Origin: Burkholderiaceae bacterium
GTDB lineage: Bacteria > Pseudomonadota > Gammaproteobacteria > Burkholderiales > Burkholderiaceae_C
Direction: 5' to 3'
Assembly (NCBI GenBank): GCA_017853735.1
Contig: JAFMJA010000043.1
Location: 1-14,052, forward strand
Length of the DNA stretch: 14,052 nucleotides
The notes under the pieces are model-generated. The model was not told the DNA's origin and did no database searches. It saw nothing but the letters and a program-made list of their open reading frames with translations. Shown one piece after another: positions 7,030 through 13,599 of this stretch; positions within the stretch are counted from its first letter, which is position 1, and every line of letters begins with the position of its first letter. The position numbers and the translations under genes are program-made.

Positions 7030-8526
7030 TCAGGCTGGCAGGTCGAGCAATTTGAGCCGCTGCACCTTGCCCGAAGGCCCGCGGGGCAGTTCATCGACAA
7101 AGCGAAACACCTTGGGTGTTTTGTAGCGGCCCAAATGGTCCTGGCAAAACTCACGCAAGGCCGCTTCATCCACAGCTTGCTCGGGTCGAAGCACAATGCA
7201 GGCCATGATGTCCTGGCCATAGTGGCGGTCAGGAATGCCGACAGCTGCGGCATCAAGAACAGCGGGGTGCTGCAGCAAGGTCTCGTCGATCTCGCGCGGC
7301 GCAATGTTCTCGCCGCCCTTGATGATCAGTTCCTTGATGCGGCCAGTGACAAAGAAAAAGCCGTCAGGGTCTCGGTGTCCCAGGTCGCCGGTGCGCAACC
7401 AACCGTCGGGCGTGAAAGCGGCCTGGGTGGCCTCGGGGTTCTTGTAGTATCCCACCATCACATTGGGGCCTCGGATGGCGATTTCGCCGGTCTGGCCATC
7501 GGCCACCGGGCGCAATTCAGCGTCAATGACCCGTGCCTCGCAACCCGAGGCGCGACCGACGGCTCCGATCTTGCGCTGCGCAGGATCGAGCGGGTTGGAG
7601 AAGGAAGGGGCTACCGTCTCGGTCAGGCCCATAGTCTCGATGATCCCGATGCCGAACTTGCGCTCGAAGGCGCGCAAGTGCTCCGGCGGCAGTGCGGCCG
7701 AGGCCGAGCGGCAGAAGCGGATCCTGGTGGTCTGGTCGGGCGCGGGTGCCTCGCCTTCGAGCAGGTAGGAGATCATGGTGGGCACCACATTGATCCAGGT
7801 GCAGCCACAGCCTGTTGCCTGGGCCCAGAAGCGGGCCGCTGAAAACTTGGTTGGCATCGCCAGGCTGCCCCTATGGGCCAGGGGCGCCAGCATGGTCACC
7901 GCAAAGGCATTGATGTGGTAGAGCGGCAGCACCGCCAGCACCCGATCGCCCTCGACCAGGCCATGCTCTCGGCTGATGGCCTGGGCATTGGCGGCCAGGT
8001 TGGACTGAGTCAGCATCACGCCTTTGGGCTTGCCGGTGGTGCCCGAGGTGTACATCAGCAGCGCCAGGGCCAGCGGGTCTGGGGCCGGGGTCTGGGTTTC
8101 TTCTTGCGGCAGGTTGTCGCCATCGGGCGGGCAGACCCAAATGGCCACCGGGCGGTCGATATGAGCCAACAGCTTGCGCACAGATGCTTCCCACTCGGGG
8201 CTGGCGATGACCACCTTGCAGTCGGAATGATCCAGCACATAGCGCATCTGCTCGGGCTGCGACAGCAGATTGATCGGGTTGACGCACCAGCCGCCATACA
8301 TGGCGCCCAGGAGCAAGCGCAGGGTGTTGAGCCCGTTGGGCATGACCAGGGCGATGGTGTCGCCTGGCTGGGCGCCAAGCGCAACCAGCTGGGTGGCCAC
8401 CCGGCCACAGCTGCGCGCCAGCTCGCCATAGTGCAAGGGGTGATGGCCTTCGCCATCGGTGGCATAGACCGCATCTGGCTGCGCGCCGGCCTGCTGGTCG
8501 ATCAGGGCACGGACCGTAGCGGTCAT
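7030..8526 (-). CDS. AMP-forming acid-CoA ligase (possibly SauT-like)
   Basis: This complete 498-residue ANL-superfamily enzyme would convert a carboxylic acid, ATP and CoA to acyl-CoA, AMP and pyrophosphate in the cytoplasm. The motifs are intact: phosphate-binding YTSGTTGKPKGVM at 159-171, IETMGLTET at 296-304, the adenylate-ribose Asp381 in WLRTGDLG, the hinge region GRIKELIIKGGENIAPREIDE at 395-415, and the A10 lysine Lys487 in PSGKVQR. The ATG overlaps the stop of the acylating aldehyde dehydrogenase by four bases (8523-8526), so the two are translationally coupled and probably share one acyl-CoA intermediate. This ligase/acylating-dehydrogenase pairing occurs in sulfoacetate catabolism (SauT/SauS of Cupriavidus necator). 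General automated labels would be long-chain fatty-acid-CoA ligase, but the context argues for a short, polar acid. Ligase function is secure; the substrate is open. Confidence 0.93.
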   Translation of the reverse strand: MTATVRALIDQQAGAQPDAVYATDGEGHHPLHYGELARSCGRVATQLVALGAQPGDTIALVMPNGLNTLRLLLGAMYGGWCVNPINLLSQPEQMRYVLDHSDCKVVIASPEWEASVRKLLAHIDRPVAIWVCPPDGDNLPQEETQTPAPDPLALALLMYTSGTTGKPKGVMLTQSNLAANAQAISREHGLVEGDRVLAVLPLYHINAFAVTMLAPLAHRGSLAMPTKFSAARFWAQATGCGCTWINVVPTMISYLLEGEAPAPDQTTRIRFCRSASAALPPEHLRAFERKFGIGIIETMGLTETVAPSFSNPLDPAQRKIGAVGRASGCEARVIDAELRPVADGQTGEIAIRGPNVMVGYYKNPEATQAAFTPDGWLRTGDLGHRDPDGFFFVTGRIKELIIKGGENIAPREIDETLLQHPAVLDAAAVGIPDRHYGQDIMACIVLRPEQAVDEAALREFCQDHLGRYKTPKVFRFVDELPRGPSGKVQRLKLLDLPA

Positions 8527-9941
8527 GTCTGTCCGTACTTGTCGAAGTAGGCGCCGAATATGGTCTGCTCGCTGGGGATGTTTTCCGCAATCGGTCGCGA
8601 GATGCGGGTGATATTGAGGTAGTGGCGGTAGTTCATGTTGTCAGAAAAATTGTTCTTGCCCCAGGTGCCGCATCCCATGGACAGTGAAAACGGCAGCCCG
8701 TTGTCAAAGCTGCCGCCGGTGGCGATGCAATGCGCCTGGTCGACGATCACACGCGAGACCGGCAGCGTCAGGCCCAATTGCACGGCGCGTTCGGGCAGGG
8801 TGCTGTGCAGACCGACCGAGTGACCAGCACCTTGGTAGGCATAGATGCGATCGACAATCTCGGCCGCATGGCTGAAATCCCTGGCCCGGTAGAGGGTCAG
8901 CACCGGGCAAAGCTTCTCGCCTGAGAAAGGATGGGCGGGGCCAAAGCCATCTTCCTCGACCAGCAGCATGGTGGGAGAACGACTGGCGATGTCGCGCAGA
9001 CCGGCACGCTCGGCCACCACCGTGGCAGACTGCCCGGTGACTGCAGCTGAGAGCTTGCCCTCGGGCCACATCAGGGCTTGCAGCTGCGCTTTTTGTACAG
9101 CATCGAGCAGCACAGCGCCCCGAGTACAAAGGGCAGCTATGGCCTGCTCGCGCACCGCATCCACCAGCACCAGGCTGTTTTCGGAAGAGCAGCTGGTGGC
9201 GTTGTCAAAGGTCTTGGAGCGTAGCACCCGATCGGCAGCCTGCTCGATGTCGGCGGTTTCATCGATGATGCCGGCCACATTGCCCGCGCCCACCCCAAAG
9301 GCCGGCGTGCCAGAGGTGTAGGCGGCGCGCACATTGGCCTGCGATCCGGTGGCCACCACCAGATCGCACTGGCGCATCAGCTCCAGGGTGGCAGCCTTGC
9401 TCACCGGCGCGGGCAGCAGCTGCACCAGATCTCTTGGCGCGCCGATGCGATCAAACTGAGCATGGATGAATTCGAGCAGGCGCTGGCTGGTGGCCCAGCC
9501 CTTGGGCGAGGGCGCCACAATAACCGCATTGCGTCCCTTGAGTGCATTGATGATCTTGTTGGCCGGGGTGGCTGCTGGATTGGTGGAAGGTGTGACCGCA
9601 CACACCACACCCACCGGCCGGGCGATTTCGGTCAGGCCTTTGGCCGGATCCTCGGCAATCACCCCCACCGACTTGGCGCCTTGCAGGTCGCGCAAGAGGC
9701 CAAAGGTTTTGCGGTAATTCTTGCGCACCTTGTCTTCGACATTGCCAATGCCGGTGTCAGCCACCGCCAATTCGGCCAGTTCGCGGTTGCGCTGCGGCTC
9801 GATGATGGCCCAGCCAGCAGCAGCCACCAGCTCATCGACACGTGACTGGTCGTAGCCGTTGGCGATGCGCTGAGCGGCACGGGCCCGTGCCAGGAGTTCG
9901 GCAACGGTTGCGACGACGTCCTCGGACTGCTGGGCGCTCAT
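8523..9941 (-). CDS. CoA-acylating aldehyde dehydrogenase (SauS-like)
   Basis: This 472-residue member of the aldehyde dehydrogenase superfamily would interconvert an aldehyde plus CoA with acyl-CoA using NAD(P)H. It resembles the acylating branch: ARPVGVVCAVTPSTNPAATP at 108-126, KGRNAVIVAPSPKG at 135-148, FGVGAGNVAGIID at 215-227, and the active-site Cys251 in SKTFDNATSCSSEN, where acylating enzymes carry their FDNxxxCxSE motif. The C-terminal third contains GCGTWGKNNFSDNMNYRHYLN, which I associate with sulfoacetaldehyde-type acylating dehydrogenases (SauS); this is recall, not an alignment. The start at 9941 (MSAQQSEDV) follows the Bug gene stop by one base (TGA-G-ATG); an in-frame ATG at 9965 would add eight residues and overlap that gene. 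Coupled by overlap to the ligase gene. Alternatives are EutE/PduP-like enzymes for other aldehydes. Acylating function likely, sulfoacetaldehyde specificity tentative. Confidence 0.88.
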   Translation of the reverse strand: MSAQQSEDVVATVAELLARARAAQRIANGYDQSRVDELVAAAGWAIIEPQRNRELAELAVADTGIGNVEDKVRKNYRKTFGLLRDLQGAKSVGVIAEDPAKGLTEIARPVGVVCAVTPSTNPAATPANKIINALKGRNAVIVAPSPKGWATSQRLLEFIHAQFDRIGAPRDLVQLLPAPVSKAATLELMRQCDLVVATGSQANVRAAYTSGTPAFGVGAGNVAGIIDETADIEQAADRVLRSKTFDNATSCSSENSLVLVDAVREQAIAALCTRGAVLLDAVQKAQLQALMWPEGKLSAAVTGQSATVVAERAGLRDIASRSPTMLLVEEDGFGPAHPFSGEKLCPVLTLYRARDFSHAAEIVDRIYAYQGAGHSVGLHSTLPERAVQLGLTLPVSRVIVDQAHCIATGGSFDNGLPFSLSMGCGTWGKNNFSDNMNYRHYLNITRISRPIAENIPSEQTIFGAYFDKYGQT

Positions 9942-9942
9942 C

Positions 9943-10935
9943 TCAATTGATCTTGATATTGGCATCTTTGGCTAGCTTGGTCCATTTGGGAATCTCGGCA
10001 TCGACAATCTTGCCCAATGCCTCTGGGGTTCCGCCAACACCCTCGCTGCCCTGAGCCAGCAATTTTTCGCGTACTGACGGGTCTGCCAAGACGGTGTTGA
10101 TGGCGCGGTTGAGCTTGTCGATGATGGGCTTGGGTGTTTTGGCCGGCACAAACATGGCGTACCAGGAATCCACTTCGAAGTCAGGAATGCCCGCTTCCTG
10201 TGCAGTGGGAATGTCTGGAAAGGCCGCGCTGCGTTTCAGGGTGGAGACGGCCAGTGCCTTGAGCTTGCCACTCTTGACAAATTGCGCGGCAGCCGGAATC
10301 GAGACCCAGAGAAAGGGTACCTGACCGCCTATTACATCGGTGACAGCCGGTCCACCGCCGCGGTAGGGCACATGGGTCATCTGGATGCCCATGCGGATAT
10401 TGAGCAGTTCACCAGCCAGATGACCGGGCGAGCCATTGCCTACTGATGCATAGGACAACATTCCTGGCTTGGACTTGGCCAGAGCGACCATCTCGGCCAC
10501 TGTCTTGACCGGCACTTGCGGATTGGCCACCAGAATTTGCGGCAGGGATGCCACCATGCCTACTGGTTCGAAATCTCGCACCGTGTCAAAAGAAAGCTTG
10601 GCAAAAATCGCCGGGTTGATGGTGTGCGAACTCAGGGTGAAAAGCACGGTATAGCCATCGGGCGCTGCGCGCGAGACAATTTCAGTGCCCACCGAGCCGC
10701 CCGCACCGCCCTTGTTGTCGATGATCACTGGCTGCCCCAGCGCCTGCTGCATGGGCGTCTGCACAATCCGAGCGATCACATCGGTGCCGCCACCTGGCGG
10801 GTAAGGCACCAGAAAGCGGATTGGCTTGTCCGGGTAGCTGCCCGACTGGGCCATGGCCGCCCACGGTTGCACCAGGGCCAGCAGGGTGAGCGCTGCTGCA
10901 AGCAGGGGCTTGCGCAATGAGGATGTGTGTGTCAT
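9943..10935 (-). CDS. Bug-type periplasmic solute-binding protein (TctC family)
   Basis: This 330-residue secreted protein belongs to the Bug family, the binding proteins of tripartite tricarboxylate transporters, which are greatly expanded in Burkholderiales. A Sec signal peptide is visible with probable cleavage after Ala29 (WAAMA|QS). Family marks are YPDKPIRFLVPYPPGGGTDVIAR at the mature N-terminus, the APDGYT segment, HVPYRGGGPAVTDVIGGQV in the ligand-contacting middle, and the FPDIPTAQEAGIPDFEV segment near the C-terminus. It should bind a small anionic or polar ligand in the periplasm. An AAGGAG ribosome site lies 6 bases above the ATG, the best in this operon. The gene overlaps the iclR stop by four bases (10932-10935). 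No TctA or TctB membrane subunit is in the window, so it is an orphan that either works with permeases elsewhere or acts as a sensor. Family certain, ligand unknown. Confidence 0.95.
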   Translation of the reverse strand: MTHTSSLRKPLLAAALTLLALVQPWAAMAQSGSYPDKPIRFLVPYPPGGGTDVIARIVQTPMQQALGQPVIIDNKGGAGGSVGTEIVSRAAPDGYTVLFTLSSHTINPAIFAKLSFDTVRDFEPVGMVASLPQILVANPQVPVKTVAEMVALAKSKPGMLSYASVGNGSPGHLAGELLNIRMGIQMTHVPYRGGGPAVTDVIGGQVPFLWVSIPAAAQFVKSGKLKALAVSTLKRSAAFPDIPTAQEAGIPDFEVDSWYAMFVPAKTPKPIIDKLNRAINTVLADPSVREKLLAQGSEGVGGTPEALGKIVDAEIPKWTKLAKDANIKIN

Positions 10936-11735
10936 GAGTGTCTCCTTTGAGTTGCGATCAAACTTGGCGATGTGTTCTCGCCCCCCGAGAAATAGCCCAG
11001 CAGTTGGCTCGCATCACGCGCACAGGCGATCAACTGCTCGGACAAGGTACGGGCCTGAGCCCGCTGAAAACGGATGGATGGCACGCTGATGCCAATGGCG
11101 GCAACGGCCTGGCCACGCGCATTGAAGATCGGAGCGCCCAGGCCACAGACGCCCAGGCGCCATTCTTGCCGGTTTTCGGCCCAGCCGCGCGCACGGCTGC
11201 GCAGCAATTCGGCTTGCAGGGCTTCGATGTCGGTGAGGGTGTGCGGGGTGTGAGGCACCAGCTTGCCAAACAGGGCGCGCAAGGATGAGGCATCATGGCC
11301 GATAGCAGCCAGCAGCGCCTTGCCTGAAGCCACACAGTAAGCGGGGGCACGACCTCCGATACGTGAGTAGGCGGCCACCGGCAAGGGGCTGTCGAATTTG
11401 TCCAGGTAGATGATTTCAGTGCCTTCCAGCACGGTGAGGTGAATGGCTTCGCCGCTGGACTGCGCCAATTGGGCCAGCAGCGGATGGATCAGGGACTTCA
11501 GGTCCAGACCGTCTTCGACCAGTGCGCCGAGCTCAAACAGCCGCAGGCTGGGCCGGTAGGTGCTGGAACTGGTGTTCTGCTGGACCCAGCCGCATTCCAC
11601 CAGGGTTTGCAAGGTTCGGTGCGCATTGCTGCGCGCCAGGCCAAAGGCTTGCGCAACTTCCACCAGGCGGCAGTCTCGTTGCTGGCGCGCCAGCCATTCC
11701 AGAACCGCCAGGCCTTTGGCCAGGGTTGAATCCAT
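10932..11735 (-). CDS. IclR-family regulator, first gene of the Bug/dehydrogenase/ligase operon
   Basis: This 267-residue protein has an N-terminal winged helix-turn-helix (about 5-65, with LVEVAQAFGLARSNAHRTLQ as the recognition region) and an effector domain (about 80-250). Effector-domain motifs include GEAIHLTVLEGTEIIYLDKF at 95-114, APAYCVASGKALLAAI at 130-145, and later VCGLGAPIFNARGQAVAAIGIS. It is not a close copy of the other IclR protein at 6248-7024. Its stop overlaps the start of the Bug gene, so the regulator is cotranscribed with the genes it most likely controls. The promoter region directly upstream carries two palindromes, one on the -10 box, which points to autorepression relieved by a pathway metabolite. 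The last 20 or so residues (GENTSPSLIATQRRHS) are an unstructured-looking tail. The inducer cannot be read from the sequence. Confidence 0.93.
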   Translation of the reverse strand: MDSTLAKGLAVLEWLARQQRDCRLVEVAQAFGLARSNAHRTLQTLVECGWVQQNTSSSTYRPSLRLFELGALVEDGLDLKSLIHPLLAQLAQSSGEAIHLTVLEGTEIIYLDKFDSPLPVAAYSRIGGRAPAYCVASGKALLAAIGHDASSLRALFGKLVPHTPHTLTDIEALQAELLRSRARGWAENRQEWRLGVCGLGAPIFNARGQAVAAIGISVPSIRFQRAQARTLSEQLIACARDASQLLGYFSGGENTSPSLIATQRRHS

Positions 11736-11748
11736 CGGTGTCCCAGAT

Positions 11749-11765
11749 GTTCCAAATATTGGAAC
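11749..11765. promoter_or_regulatory. Palindrome GTTCCAA-N3-TTGGAAC, candidate IclR operator (proximal)
   Basis: GTTCCAAATATTGGAAC is a perfect 17-base palindrome (7-base arms, spacer ATA) in the 5' leader of the iclR operon, 14 bases above the start codon. It would lie roughly 15-30 bases below the predicted transcription start, a position suited to blocking elongation or cooperating with the second palindrome. Its arm TTGGAAC recurs in the upstream palindrome at 11779-11785, 20 bases away, close to two helical turns. Confidence 0.6.
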
Positions 11766-11774
11766 AAGATTTGA

Positions 11775-11791
11775 ATAGTTGGAACAACTAT
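11775..11791. promoter_or_regulatory. Palindrome ATAGTTG-N3-CAACTAT over the -10 box, candidate IclR operator (distal)
   Basis: ATAGTTGGAACAACTAT is a perfect 17-base palindrome (7-base arms, centre GAA). It overlaps five of the six bases of the -10 box (11787-11792) and the predicted transcription start, so a protein bound here would exclude RNA polymerase. The shared TTGGAAC and the spacing to the proximal palindrome (centres 26 bases apart) suggest two dimers of the same regulator on one face of the DNA. Confidence 0.6.
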
Positions 11792-11814
11792 AGCAGCCCG
11801 CCCATGGCTGTCAA
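11787..11814 (-). promoter_or_regulatory. Near-consensus sigma-70 promoter of the iclR-Bug-dehydrogenase-ligase operon
   Basis: On the minus strand a perfect -35 box TTGACA (11814-11809), a 16-base spacer and a -10 box TATAGT (11792-11787) lie about 50 bases above the iclR start. Such a strong promoter driving a catabolic operon would normally need repression, and the palindromes at 11775-11791 and 11749-11765 offer exactly that. No other promoter is obvious between the four operon genes. Confidence 0.75.
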
Positions 11815-11850
11815 TCCGGCCGGTCCCGCTGATTCGGAGGGTTCACCGTA

Positions 11851-13578
11851 TCAGCGCCGCTTGTGGCCTGCCAGCAAAGCGATCAGTTCAGCAAACACAC
11901 TATTGCCTGCAGTCTGGCTCAGGTCCAGCGCCTGGCAGCGGCTGTAGTAGGGGCTGAGGTCCAGTCCCACCCCCAGGGCAAGCAGCTCAATCTCCCCTTG
12001 TTGCTCCAAACCTTGCACCACTTGCTGCAGATGGTTGTCCAGGTAAAAAGCATCATTGGCTAAGCTGGTGGCACTGTCCATCGGACAGCCGTCGGAAATA
12101 ACGATCATCAGCTTGCGCCGCTCCTCGCGCTGGGCCAGCCGGCCACTGGCCCATTGCAAGGCTTCACCATCAATGCTCTCGCGAAACAGGTCGCTCTTGA
12201 GCAAGGCTGCCATGGCGTTGCGCGATTGCCGCCAGGGCGTGCGCGCATCCTTGAAGACGATGTGACAGAGCTCATTGAGCCGCCCTGGATGGGCCGGGCG
12301 ACCAGCGCGTTGCCAGTCGCGCTGGGCTCGCCCGCCGTTCCAGCCCCCAGTGGTGAAACCCAGCACTTCGCTGGATACGCCAGCCAGCTCCAGGGCGCGC
12401 GCCAAGGTGTCGGCTAGTACCGCCACTGCCTGCTGGTGTTCACGCATCGATCCCGAGCAGTCGATCAGGATGCTCACCACACTGTCGGCCAGCGGTGTCT
12501 GGCGTTCCTGTCTGAACAGGCGCCGTTCGGTGGGCGAGCTGATCAACAAGGACAGCCGCCGGCCATCGACCAGGCCTTCCTCCAGCGCGCTGTCCCAGCC
12601 CTCCCGCTGCGGCCTGGCCAGCAGGGCGTGCAGGGCCCTGACCAGGCGCGGCAGATGGATATGCTGCGCCGCAATGTGTTGGTCGAGTTGCTCTCGCAGC
12701 TGCTGCAATTCGCCACTGCGGGCCAAGGCAGAGGCTGGTAGCTCCCGGTCATAGGCCCGGGTGAACACCTGGTAGCGGTCTTGGCTGCTTTCAAACACCC
12801 GGCTGCGCCCGGTGACGACACTGGCCATCTGTTCGGGCATGCTCTTGCCCACCTGCATCACCAGCCGAAACGCGGCGCGATCGATATCCTCGCCATCTTC
12901 CGTCAGGGTCTTGCTGTTCTCGACTTCCTCCGCGTTGGCCTCGAACATGTCGGCCACCCAACGGGCAATGTTCAGCGCATGCTCGGCATAGGCCCGCTGA
13001 TCGTGCCGTTTTTGTCGCATGGCTGCCATGTCCACGCCGATCATCGGGCCAATCCCGGCCCGGGTGCTTTCCAGCAGGTCTTCAACTGCATGGGGCACTG
13101 GGGCCGCCAAGACTCGGGCGCGGCACATCTGGGTCACGCAAAAGAGCAGGATGCCGCGCGAGGTGTCCGCCAGCCCGGCCGCGACAAACGCCAGTGACCA
13201 TTGCTCAAAGCTGTGCGCCAGGTTTTGCGCCAGACCAGGCATGGCCGTATCCGCCAGGGATTCGCAACGAATCTGCTCGAGCAGCTCGAAAACCAGATGT
13301 GGCACCGGCTCCTCGGGCATCAGTTGCTGATGCAAGTCGGCGTTCGAGCAGCTCAGCCGCAGGGCCAGCCCGTCGGCAGCACCGCGAAAGGTGAAGAAGT
13401 CGTCCTTGTCGACTTGCGGATGCAGATGTGGCGCAAATAGGGGTAGCAGCTTGCGTCCCCGATGCAGCCGCTGCCCTCTGAAGTGCAGGTCGGCCTGGCC
13501 GCTGAGCGCGCGGATGCTGGCCGCGCAGAGCTCTTCAATGCGCTGTTGCCGGCGGGCCTGATGCTGAACGCTAGTCAT
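11851..13578 (-). CDS. cobT: CobT-like aerobic cobaltochelatase subunit (VWA domain)
   Basis: This 575-residue protein matches the CobT subunit of the aerobic CobNST cobaltochelatase, which helps insert cobalt into hydrogenobyrinate a,c-diamide during cobalamin synthesis. The N-terminal CobT domain includes FRGAADGLALRLSCSNADLH at 64-83. The C-terminal von Willebrand factor A domain starts near 365 with the MIDAS motif DCSGS at 373-377 and continues with GFTTGGWNGGRAQRDW, GRPAHPGRLNELCHIVFKDA, IDGEALQWASGRL and LMIVISDGCPMDSAT, all typical CobT blocks. The acidic linker that is long in characterised CobT proteins is reduced here to a short stretch near 213-233 (EANAEEVENSK, EDGED), which explains the smaller size (I recall about 630 residues in Pseudomonas). 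The start lies 21 bases below the cobS stop in the same direction, so the two form an operon. CobN is not in the window. Confidence 0.85.
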   Translation of the reverse strand: MTSVQHQARRQQRIEELCAASIRALSGQADLHFRGQRLHRGRKLLPLFAPHLHPQVDKDDFFTFRGAADGLALRLSCSNADLHQQLMPEEPVPHLVFELLEQIRCESLADTAMPGLAQNLAHSFEQWSLAFVAAGLADTSRGILLFCVTQMCRARVLAAPVPHAVEDLLESTRAGIGPMIGVDMAAMRQKRHDQRAYAEHALNIARWVADMFEANAEEVENSKTLTEDGEDIDRAAFRLVMQVGKSMPEQMASVVTGRSRVFESSQDRYQVFTRAYDRELPASALARSGELQQLREQLDQHIAAQHIHLPRLVRALHALLARPQREGWDSALEEGLVDGRRLSLLISSPTERRLFRQERQTPLADSVVSILIDCSGSMREHQQAVAVLADTLARALELAGVSSEVLGFTTGGWNGGRAQRDWQRAGRPAHPGRLNELCHIVFKDARTPWRQSRNAMAALLKSDLFRESIDGEALQWASGRLAQREERRKLMIVISDGCPMDSATSLANDAFYLDNHLQQVVQGLEQQGEIELLALGVGLDLSPYYSRCQALDLSQTAGNSVFAELIALLAGHKRR

Positions 13579-13599
13579 CGGTTCCCATCGGGCTGCAGC

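Noticed and set aside
7000..7060. Shared terminator between the convergent IclR and ligase genes
   Set aside because: I looked for inverted repeats followed by T runs on both strands around the 5-base gap and saw none.
6811..7842. Open frame of 343 codons on the plus strand crossing the IclR 3' end and the ligase gene
   Set aside because: It overlaps two well-supported genes in other frames, and its translation shows no family features.
7871..8590. Long open frames on both strands within the ligase 5' half
   Set aside because: The ligase frame contains all expected adenylation motifs; the others are Ala/Arg/Gly-rich translations typical of shadow frames.
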